From: Arachnopeziza araneosa
Taxonomy: Eukaryota; Ascomycota; Leotiomycetes; Helotiales; Arachnopezizaceae
Reading direction: 5' to 3'
Assembly: GCA_003988855.1 (NCBI GenBank)
Contig: QYAI01000089.1
Location: 1-64,000, forward strand
Length of the DNA stretch: 64,000 bases
Position 1 is the stretch's first letter. Each line of letters opens with the position of its first letter. The position numbers were made by a program, and so were the translations under genes. Below the pieces are notes generated by a model, which saw only the letters and a program-made list of their open reading frames with translations, searched no databases and was not told the origin of the DNA. Below are positions 23,031-33,810 of the stretch, one piece after another.

Positions 23031-23525
23031 AATGCTGAAGGATGCTTGCAGAATGAAGACCCATGGATTTGCTATTAAGGGACGACAGCGGGAGACAAAA
23101 AAGAGGAGGGAGGTCAGGATAATATTTCTCAGTTATGACCTAACTAACGAAGCCGCCATGCACTCCACATCGGAGACTGGGTTCGGGCCCGAGTGAAGAA
23201 GGCCATGATGGTGGCGTTCACAAGTCGAAAGAGGGAGGTGGGAGGCGCCCAACAAAACAAGAGCGGCGGGGTTTGACATGTTGCGAAGACAAGTGCGAGT
23301 TGCCCGTTCACGGGGCACTCGGTACTTTATCCTCTGGTAGCACGGAGGAATCAGAATATCCTCAAGGATCTGATGCGGAGGGTGGAAGAGCCATGTTCAA
23401 GTTTCCTCGGTCTGAAATGCATGTAGAGGTGTTGGTGGGGTAGCTATTGGAGCTTGACGGGAAGAGAGTGAGAGAGAAAGAGAGAAAGGAGAGCGGGCCC
23501 CACCAGAAGAAGACTTCCCGGGACT
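23031..23525. other. Promoter region of the ABC transporter
   Basis: The sequence includes a GA-rich stretch at about 23464-23490. No coding sequence is recognised. Unlike the siderophore transporter promoter, it has no ATCWGATAA motif. Confidence 0.45.
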
Positions 23526-24080
23526 TCAATGCTGCTCCCACTGCACCTTGTCGTAACGCCCGACTTCTTGTCTGATGAAGTATATTACAGCATCCCTCTG
23601 CATTTCTGAATAGATCAGAGCCACATCAGGGGTCCTGCCTCTCCTTCGGACCCGAGGGAAAAACAAGGAACATACAAAGCGCGGCAGAGAGGCGAAAAGG
23701 TGGTCTTGGACAAAGAAGCGCTTCCGTATATCAAACCGCATAGCTTCAAGAAATTGTGAAAGATGAGGTAGAGATGACGCCATTGCTCTGGTTTCCCTTA
23801 TCAGGCATCGTAAAGCCTCCCAGCGAAAAGACTTGAGCAATCGTCTTTCGACAAAAGCCACGATATCTAGTCGCCATGTTCGGAGCAAGCCCAACAGCCT
23901 GGAGTTAAACTTGCCGATAGCCGTTACCTCCGACTCCGGGTTGCATTCCATCGCAAAAATCAAGCCGTCATCTTTGTGACAAGACTTCAGGCACAAAAAG
24001 TAGCGGTGAAGGCTTTTGCGCTTTTGCGATGCACGTATCAGAGTACGTTGCCGGGTTGACAGATTTCTGACTTCAATCAT
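23526..24080 (-). CDS. Orphan ORF, 184 residues, unknown
   Basis: An uninterrupted 185-codon frame from ATG 24080. The product is basic, rich in Arg, Leu and Phe, with no signal peptide or obvious domain. One segment (RLLGLLRTWRLDIVAFVERRLLKSFRW) looks helical and amphipathic. The frame is long for chance and sits alone in a gene-poor 2.3-kb stretch, but I recognise no family. It could be a lineage-specific gene or a non-coding open frame. Confidence 0.35.
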   Translation of the reverse strand: MIEVRNLSTRQRTLIRASQKRKSLHRYFLCLKSCHKDDGLIFAMECNPESEVTAIGKFNSRLLGLLRTWRLDIVAFVERRLLKSFRWEALRCLIRETRAMASSLPHLSQFLEAMRFDIRKRFFVQDHLFASLPRFVCSLFFPRVRRRGRTPDVALIYSEMQRDAVIYFIRQEVGRYDKVQWEQH

Positions 24081-25350
24081 TGTGGGGCTACCACTAGCAG
24101 GCGAGATCGAAATCTCCTCCTTTCCTTGGATTATTTTGGCGCTGTTTAACGTTATCTTTGGTCACTCGACTCCGCTATTGATCGTTCCCCCCTTCCACCC
24201 TCCCTAAAAAAGGCTTATCGATTAGCCTTACTAGGTATGCTGTAAACCGTCCATTCACTTTATGAGAACTCGTTCTATCTGCCATTCGTCAATCAGGTCT
24301 ACTCCGACAAGATTGTCTGTGGTGCTGTTCTGAATTCATCAACTACTCCTTGGCTATTCATCTGCCTGAGTTGACGAAGTGGCAGAATCTCAAGTCCTTT
24401 AGAGAGATAAGCTTTTGGCAACATGCCGGGAAAAGTTAGCTAGATTAGTATGGCTACCAATGAGCGACTAACCACTATAAAGAGGAATTTGGAGTTACTG
24501 ACGTAGTTGAAATTTGCTTCACACATGGCTGGAGAGGCTAGGAAAGTATCATCAAAGGCTTGTCCACGGAACACATCTGTTCTGTCTTGTAGGGAATCTC
24601 AACATCGTCTGCGAAGTTGATATCGCCTCGCGCTTACCCTTTCTTACGTATATCTTGGGAAACCAGCAAATTATGATTCACTAAGTGTCGTACTAATTTG
24701 TGGCTCACTGTCGAAAACACTTTAGATTCTTGCATATCAATTCAACATCCAAACCACTCTTAATCATCGCATATCAAATTCGACATTCAAAACAATTCCC
24801 AAGAGAAAGGGATCAAATGACCCACATAGGTTTTAATGTCACAACCTGTAAGATGGGAATTGAGGCTTCAGCATAATACTCAGGGCAAACATCTTCCAAT
24901 AGAAGAAGCCAATTAGGCTATTCATATTCCGGTTCTAACAGCCCATCTTTCGTGAAGGGAAAGATCGGTACCGTCGAAATAGCGATGCGTTACAAACAGC
25001 TAGCTCAAGCTGGGAGAGCATGTAAATCTTCGGCCAGATCTCTACTGTAACATGATTTGATTTCCGATCCGAAGCCCCTAGACCTATCACCCAGCCTTGA
25101 TCCGCGATGGTGGAACGATCTACCGGTACTGGCGCAGCTATACATATCAGATCTTACATGAGCAGACTGGAGGTCAACGGCTTTAGGCACGGTCAACCCA
25201 TCGCCCAGGTTCAGCTTCCAGAAATTACCCGATTACCGTCTAACAACCATCTCATTGTTGCTGCAGCCGTACTTCAACTCTTTGGCTGGCAGCCTTGCTG
25301 TCCACACTCCTAGGTATCTGAACACCGTTTAGACTCGGGAGACGGCATCC
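24081..25350. other. Gene-poor region, nothing recognised
   Basis: Only short open frames of about 60 codons are present. Base composition is moderately AT-rich. No transposon ends, RNA genes or repeats are evident to the eye. Confidence 0.45.
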
Positions 25351-25761
25351 TCACTCCTTCACTTTCTCGTCCACTCTCTTCTTTCTCTTCGTCAATTCCT
25401 CCAATTGCCTTTCTAGCGTCTCAATCTCTGCTGCCACTAAATCAATCCCCTTTCTTCTTGCTCTGGAGGATAAACTCACTATTCCTCTTCTTTTTGATCT
25501 CATCCTTCTCTAGTTTCACCCATGTCCAATAAGCTACTTGATACACAAACGTCGCCATTAGGAGGACTTTGCCCACCGGCCGGGCGAAGGTCTTGTAGAA
25601 TCCAACCTGCAAGGTTCTTAGATCTGGTTGATGGAATATCGAGACAGACCTACATGGGGAGAGACCGGTTTCGCGGCAGCTTGTGTGGAATTGTGTCGTA
25701 ATATGCGGTCCCAAGGGAGAGGTCGCGATCTGCGGGCGTTTAGAGATGGCATTCCCTTCAT
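25351..25761 (-). CDS. Small mitochondrial-type single-TM coiled-coil protein
   Basis: Three exons, 25761-25654, 25606-25480 and 25436-25351, encode about 106 residues. The N-terminus (MKGMPSLNARRSRPLPWDR, then RHNST) is basic, lacks acidic residues apart from one Asp and fits a mitochondrial presequence. Next come GFYKTFARPVGKVLLMATFVYQ, a conserved-looking block, and one membrane helix. A charged helix follows (KLEKDEIKKKRN, then EIETLERQLEELTKKRKR), a likely coiled coil. Both introns have strong GTAGGT and GTGAGT donors. The layout suggests an inner-membrane protein of the respiratory chain, ATP synthase or their assembly. I do not recognise the family by name. Confidence 0.7.
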
Positions 25762-26062
25762 CCTAGCGCGTGAATTGTGTGTTCAATGGAAGAGTAGGAA
25801 GTCGAGCTCTTTGTGTAGGTTCTTCGGCATCGGCCAACTTTTCACCGAGACCCTGCCCTCCCCCTGCGTTCAGCGGCTCCCCACATTAAAAGTGGAAGCC
25901 AACCAAGCCAAGCTGTCCTCGGGACAGATTTCCATCTGAAATCCATCCCATCTCAGCGCAATTCAAAACTTTCACCCTTCCCGATTCTCAGCGAGAAACT
26001 ACGATCATTTGCGACCAATCTACCTCTCCTGTTATCCTCTTCCCTTCCCTAATTCATACACA

Positions 26063-26397
26063 ATGGCAAGTCCTCCAAATACACAGCAGCGCACACGATC
26101 ATCCAGACTAACATATTCAATAGGCACAAACACCTGCCCAGCGCAAAGCGAATGCAAAGTTCACAAAGGAGCAGGATGCAAAGCGTGGCAAAGCGCCTGC
26201 GGAGGTGAAGAAGAAGCAGGATTTCAAGAGCCCGATTAGCCCTATTTGGCTCGGTAGGTCTTTTGCTTTCATTTCCCTTGCTTGATCTGGCGAGAGGGCG
26301 TCCGTGTGAGGTAAGGCTAATGAATACAGGTCTGCTAGCATTTGTGGTATTTGGAGGGCTGATCTTTGAGCTGCTTAGTCGGATCTTTATGCGGTAG
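26063..26397 (+). CDS. RAMP4/Ysy6-family ER stress-associated protein
   Basis: Exons 26063-26065 (only the ATG), 26124-26253 and 26330-26397 give 66 residues, the normal family length. The protein has the conserved basic cytosolic part (AQTPAQRKANAKF, AKRGKAP, KSPISPIWLG) and a C-terminal tail anchor (LLAFVVFGGLIFELLSRIF). RAMP4/SERP/Ysy6 associates with the Sec61 translocon in the ER and helps during ER stress. The first intron (26066-26123) follows the start codon directly and begins with GCAAGT rather than GT. Its branch site GACTAAC is canonical, and only this splice gives M-AQTP. See findings. Confidence 0.88.
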
Positions 26398-26849
26398 ATG
26401 GGAGGGATGAAACAAGTGGAGCGTATTGGTATTGGAGTGTAATAATATGGAGGCAGTGATTGCTGCTCTAAAATGGGACTGTGCGGTATCCAATTTGGGG
26501 GAAGGAATACTGATTAGCAAGTCGTCGCCGATTGTGGCGAATTGTCAGGCAAGTTTTTAAATCTGGAGTCAAAAGTTGGGAATAAATATTGGGTCTTGAG
26601 CACTTATCATCGACATACTTATTTAAGACAGTTTTCAAGTTCGCGAGTCTTAATTTTTTTGGATCCATTGAAGGCTATATGTAGGACTTCATGAACTAAT
26701 CAGCGAAGTGCAAGAGTATAAGGTTTAACCAGCCGTAGAGAGCTGCTATCACAGTATCAGCGCTCTCAACCACCCTCAGCCGCATCCATACATTTCATAG
26801 CCTCGGTCGATGCAATCCTATCTGATTTATCATCATTGCTTTCGAGAAG
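26398..26849. other. Intergenic region, nothing recognised
   Basis: The 3' sides of the RAMP4 gene and the lysine-rich gene meet here. No coding sequence, repeat or RNA gene is recognised. Confidence 0.5.
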
Positions 26850-28705
26850 CTATCGCTTCTTTTTCTTTTTCTTCTCCGGCAGCTCTTTTTCACTATTATT
26901 ATCCTCGTCAATAGGGTGGCGGGACTTTCTCTCTTTCTTTTCCTGGGTATTTTCGTCTTCCAGAGAGACCTTCTTCTCTTGTTTTGACTTGTCTTTCTTT
27001 GGCCTTCTCTTCACTCTGACATCCAACAACTGTTCCTCGACCGCGTGGAGCAAGTCTACGGTCTCCTCATCTGACTTAATTTTGTGTCTTTTCTCCGACT
27101 TTGTCTTCTTAGTTTTACCATCATCAGAGACCTCCGACTTGATCTTTTTCTTGTTGTGGATTTCTATTTTGTTCTCGTTTTCGGAGGACTCTACTAGGTC
27201 TTCATGCCCAGATCGCTTTCTTTTCCTCGAAGAACTTAGATCTACTTCTTCTTCGGCCTTTGTTTTCGCAGCTTTTTCCTCATCTTTCGCCATCTTCTTG
27301 AAAGCTCTATGAGCAATTATAGTCTCTGCGGCGGCTTTCTCTTGCGCAGCCACAGCCGCTTTCCGCTCAGCTCTTCTCCTATCTCTCGCTTCTCTTCTCT
27401 TTAGCTGCCTAGCTTTTTCAATCTCTTCTGCCTTGGCCAGTAGATCGAGGTTGAGTCTAACACCAGGAAATTTGCCCAGCTTCTTTTTCTTGGGTGTATT
27501 GCCGTTCAATTTCATACCGGAGTCGTTATCGCTTGAAATTTCTAATTGGATGGTAATTTCATTGGTAGATTCTTTGCTGTTTGCGGCCGCCGCTCCCTCA
27601 ACCTCAGAGTCAGAATCAGAGTCTGAGCTAGAATCGGATTCAGAACTAGAGTCTGCTTCAAACTTCGCTCCACCATTCGCCTGCGCCAAGATCTCCCTTT
27701 TCGCCCTTTCAGGATCCCAGAGAATACCAGCATTAGCAGCCATCTTCTTCTTGACTTTCATAGCCCTATTGAACTTCTTGGCTTCTTGCTGAATTCTTCG
27801 AAGATCCTTGGCAGCCATTTTTTTGTTCCTCTGGGCTTCGCCCAACCGGACTTTGATCTCCTGATCTGTAATATCCCATAGTGCTAAAAAATCTTCTTCT
27901 CCAGCTGCTATACTATATCCTATGGGAATGACTGGCTTGGGTGGGACAGGCTTGGGCCGTAACAGCTCTTGTCTTTGCTGCTGCTTCCTACTGATCTTAT
28001 GCGGCCGTGGATTTTGTTCGTAAAATTCCCGGTCGAGAACATTATCAGGCATAGGCTCTCCTTCGGCTGTTGCTTCGTGAGCTGCTTGTCTTGTTCTTTT
28101 GAACTTTTCTTTGGCCTCTTTATATGCTTCTTCCTCGGCTCTTTCGGCATCCCTCTTGACCTTCTCTTCAGCTGCTTTTGCCAAAGCCTCCTTCGATTTG
28201 ACTTGTCCATCCGGCATGGCCACAACTTCCCCCACATTGAACAATTTACCACTTGGGTCATGTTTGACGGCAAGGTGCTCTGCTTGGCGGACAGCATTAT
28301 ATCTGATCTTCTGACGTTCAAGATCAATAGCTCGCTGTTTATTTCGGTCCTTATTTTTGTTGTACTTTTCAACGTTACGAGTCTGGAGAACAGGTCAATT
28401 GCGGTTTCTTAGGCGGGGTCGAGAATACTGACAGCTCGCCGGTGCATAATAGCATTAACTTTCCGTTGTTTTTTAGCATCAGCTTTTGTCTTCTTCTTTT
28501 TCTTTCTTTGCAGCCAATCTTATTTGACGGGCAATCTCTTTTCTCTCCTCTAACAAGATACAATTAGTGACTAAACTCTACACTTAGATACGAGTGAAAA
28601 GTTAAGCTTACCCTTTGTCTTGCCAATAACTTTGACACTCTTACGTTCGAGGGAGGGTACCCCTGGGCGATGCCCAAGGGGAATAAAGTTTGCAGATTCC
28701 TCCAT
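26850..28705 (-). CDS. Lysine-rich nuclear/nucleolar-type protein with apparent frameshift
   Basis: Predicted exons are 28705-28612, 28549-28433 and 28382-26850, about 580 residues if the frame is kept. The N-terminus is MEESANFIPLGHRPGV, then SLERKSVKVIGKTK. The middle part is strongly charged and helical with a folded-looking block (FYEQNPRPHKISRKQQ, KPVIPIGYSIAAGEEDFLALWDITDQEIK). A Ser/Asp/Glu acidic run follows (DSSSESDSSSDSDSDSE). The tail has repeated KKKK/KRHK nuclear-localisation-like patches and ends in a run of lysines. The second exon reads RKEIARQIRLAAKKEK in one frame and KADAKKQRKVNAIMHRRA in another. The shift lies in the purine tract at about 28490-28515. I do not recognise the family; nuclear RNA or ribosome work is a guess from composition. 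Confidence 0.65.
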
Positions 28706-29000
28706 CCCTATTTGATGATGCGCCAGCAGAAAGAGTGCTGAGCAGAAATGAAGTTCTGAAAGAGATCGAGATTTTATTTTTCGCCTAAGGCAAGACCCGA
28801 TAAAACTTTCCTTATCGTTATCGTTAAGCGATGTCTCTGAAAGGGAGTTTATTGATCAAGCACGAAAATAACAAATTGTAATTGTCACTGCGTAAACATC
28901 AAATTGTCTCACCTCCCATTTTTCTGTCCTGATTTTGGGAGTAACAGTTTAATATCCATTCTCCAATTACATGAATTTTCATGCGTTAGTATAACAAATA

Positions 29001-32000
29001 TTATGACTCTGCTATCACGTCGTCTTCATACCGTCCATCAGCTTCGATTATTGCTTTCTTCTTTTTCTTCTTCTTTGGTTTCACAATCTCACCCGATATT
29101 CCATCTTGATTTGACCCTTCCTCTACTGTTAATGGTTTCTTCAATTTCTTTTTCTTCTTCACAGCATCCACAAGCTCACCTCCTTCAGGTTCAGTTGACT
29201 TAACAGCTCTTTTCTTTTTCTTTCTAACAACAGTGTCTTCTACACCACTTGCAGCTTGTATCCTTTCACTGGCTCTTTGCATCTCCAACCTCAATTTTTC
29301 GACTTCTAGCATAGCCGTGGCCATTTCAGCATCTTCTTTCTGCTGCTTTTCGAAATCGATAGGCCCATCAGATCCGTCACCTTCAAGGGAAAAGGTTTCA
29401 ATATGGCTAGAGTCGACCTGTAATAAGGAATGCTTGCCCTTTGGCCTTGATCGATGCAGGCCTTCGAGACTATTTTCCGAGTCGTCATGTCGAGGTGTCG
29501 AGGTGCCACTGCTTCCAAGGGTTTCGTCTACTGCAACATAAATACGTCGACGAACCTTCGGCACAGATTGCCTTTGGCTGGTGGTTTGACTTGAGGTCGA
29601 CGGATTAAGCTTCCCTAAGTCTAGTTGCATGACTGGTATTGCATCAATATCAAGATCAGGCCCGTTATTGCTCTGAAGGATATGATGGAGTGGTGTTGAT
29701 CTTCCTGATCTTTCGTCAACACTTGGCGCTATGTAAAATGGATCGTCTTTATTTCTTTCCATCCGCTCTGCTCTTCGGCGCGCCACGATATCAGGGTCCA
29801 GATAACCTTCCTCGCCTCCCTGCTGATAAGATTGAACGTGGTCTTCCGTAGCACCGAGTCGATGTATGGCTGGCTCATCCACATTGTGGATTTGGGATGC
29901 CGTCAGCGTATGCTGGTGGTAGTACGCTTCGAATTCGTCCTCGTCGACCTCACTAAACGAGGCTAACTCGACTGAATGTAATAAAATGTTCAAGTTTGAA
30001 TTAATTGCAACGTCCAAATCAACCCCATCAGGTATGGGGACATTCTTTTGCGCCCCTGGTGCAACAGAATTCAGTTCAAGGCCAGTAAATAGTGAAGGAA
30101 TTGCTTGTGTAAGAAGAAGGGGTGCATCCTGTTGGAGATTGTCGGAAGAAGTCTCTTGGCCAGATGAGGCTTCGGCAGCCAACTTCAGTAGTTCTGAAAA
30201 CTCCACAGCTCTTTCTTGAACCTCGAGATCAGGATGGACTGCCAGAGGTTCAAGTGCATATATGATACGAGCCATTAATAGTGACACCATGGTTTTCCGC
30301 TCAGCGGTCCACAACAGCTGGTCATCTCCTGTGATAGTAGAAAGGATTTTTGGCAATGCTTGCAGGTATAGGATAAGGGTTGTAGCTGAAGAGGAGCTCT
30401 TAGTCAACTGTACAATGGCAGTTAACGTGTCATCCGGGGAAGACAAATTGGATGCATATTCCCCAACAACCCACGTCAGGGGACGCAAAACTCCACTCCC
30501 GGCAGTAAGGGGAGAAGATTCGTCGTTGTAAGTGGAGAGAAGCATCGACTCAGCAGCTCTTGTAGCTTGTACACGAATAGCTTTGACCTTAACAGCCACG
30601 TTCCGTAATTCATCTCCTATACGCTCGGAAACATCTGTGGAATTGGTTTTCTGCCTTAGCTCCAAGTTTTGCAGAGAAATTGGTGTCGGTGCAGGCGCAC
30701 TACGAACTAATTGTGTCAAAATATCAATGTACCAGTCAAAATCGACCAAGTTTCCATAGTTATTGCCTGAACACATTCCAAGTATTCTGATAATAACATC
30801 AATCTTATAGTCATCAGGCAAAAGAGGTGATGCAGAAGCACTCTTGTCTTTCTTGAGAGTAGCTTCAGGAGACTCATCATCTGAGTCTGCTGCTAGTTCA
30901 ATTGGTGTAGGACGGGGATTGATTTCCTCGGGGGTTGCAGAGCGAGAATTCTTGAGCTGTCTCATTAAACGTCCGACTATTGACATTAGATTGTCGCTGT
31001 TAACCATTCCAACAACCAAGTCTAGAGCTCGCAAGCGGATAGAAATATCGGGACTATCAATACACTCCATGATCACATCTTCTTGTTGAGCAACAAGATA
31101 TGGATGCGTTAGAACGATTTTGTTGAATGCAAGCAGGGCTACATATTTCACTATAAATGATTAGTAACATCTTTTAGAGCTAATAAGAGGACAAACAGTT
31201 AGCATCACCCTCCACCATGATCATGCCTCGTAGTTTGCTCACACACAGAGTTGCAATTTCCTCGCCGCCCGCACTCTCATCAGTACTATCTAAAATTCCG
31301 CCTTGAATAATACCGCTGATACACTCATACAAGAGTGACATTGCTGGGGTGGTACGAATAATAGATGTCAATGGAGGTAGCAGCTTTCTTACTAGTCGTG
31401 GCTCCAGAGGCGTCAAAGTTGCAAACTAATTGATATCAGAAAGCCGTAAAATATGCCCAACCATATACTAACAAGTTTGATGAGCTTAATTGCCATCCAA
31501 TTGTTTCCGCTATCCACCAATAGCTCAAATAATCTTGGTGCTAGCGGAAGGAAATCTTGGGGTCTTCGCCATCCTAACTCACAAATGACATTGACAATCG
31601 CGGCTGTGACACTTGGATCTTCACCCTCATCCATCAACCGATCTTTTATTTTTGGCCAAGCAGGTCTTAGCGTTTCTGGGTATACCAAGGCAAGCCTGTA
31701 CAGAGTTACAATGGTCTTCTTCCGGACGGCAGGGTGGGAATGATTCAAGCGCGGTAGAAGGTCGGAAAGGACGGAAAGAGCTAAAGAAGGAGTAATGAGA
31801 TGAGGTAGTGTTATGATTGGAAGGCTCATAGTCGTGACGGTGGTAGATGTCAAATCCTAGATACCCTTCAGCATATCATGCAAATGATGGCGCAAGAATC
31901 TCACCTTCTTCAATAGATTTGTTGCCAACATCAAAACCTCTGTATCTGGTCTGAAGCTTTGTACAGCACCGAGATATCCAACTCGTTTTTGGAGATATTT

Positions 32001-32269
32001 CGAAGACGACATAACTTCAAGTACATGGAAGGAGGCCCAAGACATATCATGCCCAAACATTTCAAGATAGACCAGCTTCAGAAGGGCAGTAGCCTTGAGG
32101 TCTATCAACAATTGTCAGCCTATTTTTTCACATTTTCAAAGATGATTGACCCATGTCCTGGCCCCGAATTTCTGCGCGACATTCTTTCAGACTGTGCTGG
32201 ATGTATTCTTTTTCATTTCCTTTGTGATTTCTCAGGCCACGAATGAGATCGTATAGTGACTTCTCAAAC
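29001..32269 (-). CDS. APL5: AP-3 adaptor complex delta subunit
   Basis: Recognised exons are 32269-32151, 32101-31905, 31856-31473, 31425-31197 and 31150-29001, about 1026 residues. The N-terminal adaptin trunk of alpha-helical repeats is almost textbook (FEKSLYDLIRGLRNHKG, LVYLEMFGHDMSWASFHVLEVMSS, KYLQKRVGYLGAVQSF, GNNWMAIKLIKLFATLTPLEPRLVRKLLPPL). The C-terminal half is the acidic, Ser-rich hinge with KKKKRAVKS and KKKKKLKKP lysine runs, as in AP-3 delta. AP-3 forms coats that carry cargo from Golgi/endosome to vacuole, bypassing the late endosome. The start codon is probably split: the first exon here begins with G-TTT (the family begins MFEKSLYDL), so AT must come from an upstream exon that I cannot place with confidence. 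The gene diverges from EMC2. Confidence 0.93.
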
Positions 32270-32694
32270 CTGTAAAGCAGTTAGCTATTGCCTTGAGACC
32301 TTAAAACGGCTCGAGGAATGGCATGCATCTTGTCTAAATGATGTACGGTGTTGCTTGGTCTATGGAAAAGAGGCTTGGATAGACACGTCCACGGACGAGA
32401 ACATGATAGAAGATGTCTATGTGCGTGCAAACAATTTGTAGATGTAGGACGAGGCTTGATTTTGAATGACAAGCTGGATACTTGCACGAGATGCAAGCTG
32501 CAGCTCCCCCACCAAAAGTTGCAATTTAGCAAAAGCGGCAGTCGGCTCGCCAAAGGCGGCAAGCCACGCCGTCCGAAATGAAGCTCTTCCCATATGCTTG
32601 GGGTATCTCCGTCTGAGTTGCACAACAATAGAACAGAGGAGCCTTTTGAACGAGTGATTTCCAATTCAGCAACAGAGATCTTGAATACTGCACC
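32270..32694. promoter_or_regulatory. Bidirectional promoter between AP-3 delta and EMC2
   Basis: At most about 425 bases separate the two divergent genes. The first tiny exon of AP-3 delta must lie here. Open frames in this interval are not convincingly coding. Confidence 0.55.
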
Positions 32695-33810
32695 ATGAGC
32701 TCTTCGCTTCTCCACCCCCCTGCGCATCTTTCGCCGCAAACGGCGCTCCAACTTTCTCAACAAGCTCCAGCACTTCTCCGCAACACGCCATCGTCAATCG
32801 GCTCCTATTCTCTCAGCTCTTTATGGTCCGCGGCAGAGTCTCCAGAGCTGTGGACCACGTACGAAAACCTCATATTGTCATGTTTACGAACAGGGGACGA
32901 GCAATCAGCGCACCTGTGCCTCGAGAGACTTACAGAAAGATTCGGGGCTGAAAACGAAAGGTTGATGGCATTGAGAGGGTTATTTCAAGAAGCGATTGCG
33001 AAGGATGACGCAGAATTAAAACAGGTGCTTGAAGAGTACGACAATATTTTGACCAAAGACCCAACCAATATGGTAATTGACGTAAGCCTTATGCTAGAGA
33101 GGGTATTGCTAACATTGCCAGCCTATATCCAAGCGCCGAATTACACTCTTCAGATCTCTAAACAAACCAATAGAGGCCATCACAGCTCTTAATCAACTCC
33201 TTGATTCTTCTCCTACGGATGCTGAAGCGTGGGCTGAGCTGTCGGATCTATATGTTTCTCAAGGCGTGTATCCACAGGCTATCTTTGCTCTAGAAGAGGT
33301 TCTATTGATAACACCATTTGCGTGGAACGTCAGTACTTCACAGCCCCTTTTGTTCAGATCCTGACCTATGTATAGATACATGCGCGATTGGGTGAAGTAC
33401 AATACATGGCAGCTAGTGATTCATCAACCGAAAAATACCTTGCTGAGTCTCTTCGAAGATTCTGTCGAAGCATCGAACTTTGTGACGATTACTTGCGCGG
33501 ATATTATGGACTGAAATTAGTAAGGATATGTACCAACATTTATATGTCATATATTAACAAATAGTAGACCAGTACTAGACTTTTAAAAGCACTGTCCCAA
33601 GGAACCGGGAAATCCAAGTCTGATTCAGGGCTCCCTATCCCAGATCTTAAGACAGTGGAACGCTTGAATGAGATGGCCACAGCAAAACTCTCCGAGATCG
33701 TTCGTCGGAACGTCGCTGGCGAAGCTGGTTGGCTAGGATATGAGAAAGCGGAGGTTATTGCAGCCAAAGAGCTCCTCAATCGAGACTCCAGTCCATCAAT
33801 TACTCGCTGA
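32695..33810 (+). CDS. EMC2: ER membrane protein complex subunit 2 (TPR protein)
   Basis: Exons 32695-33072, 33122-33328, 33376-33519 and 33568-33810 encode about 323 residues, the usual length. The protein is a tetratricopeptide-repeat solenoid: LCLERLTERFG and LMALRGLFQEAIA; LEEYDNILTKDPTNMPISKRRI; IEAITALNQLLDSSPTDAEAW and LSDLYVSQGVYPQAIFALEE; then ITPFAWNIHARLGEVQY and RSIELCDDYLRGYYGL. EMC2 is a soluble cytosolic subunit that scaffolds the EMC, the insertase for tail-anchored and multipass proteins at the ER. The last intron ends in a tandem AGTAG where only the distal AG keeps the frame open. Confidence 0.92.

Noticed and set aside
26836..27312. 158-codon plus-strand frame rich in Phe/Ser/Leu
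   Set aside because: It is the antisense shadow of the lysine-rich gene; its composition is the complement of AAG/GAG-rich coding sequence.
32281..32763. 160-codon minus-strand frame upstream of AP-3 delta
   Set aside because: It overlaps the EMC2 start and does not join the AP-3 reading frame with good splice signals; likely promoter sequence.
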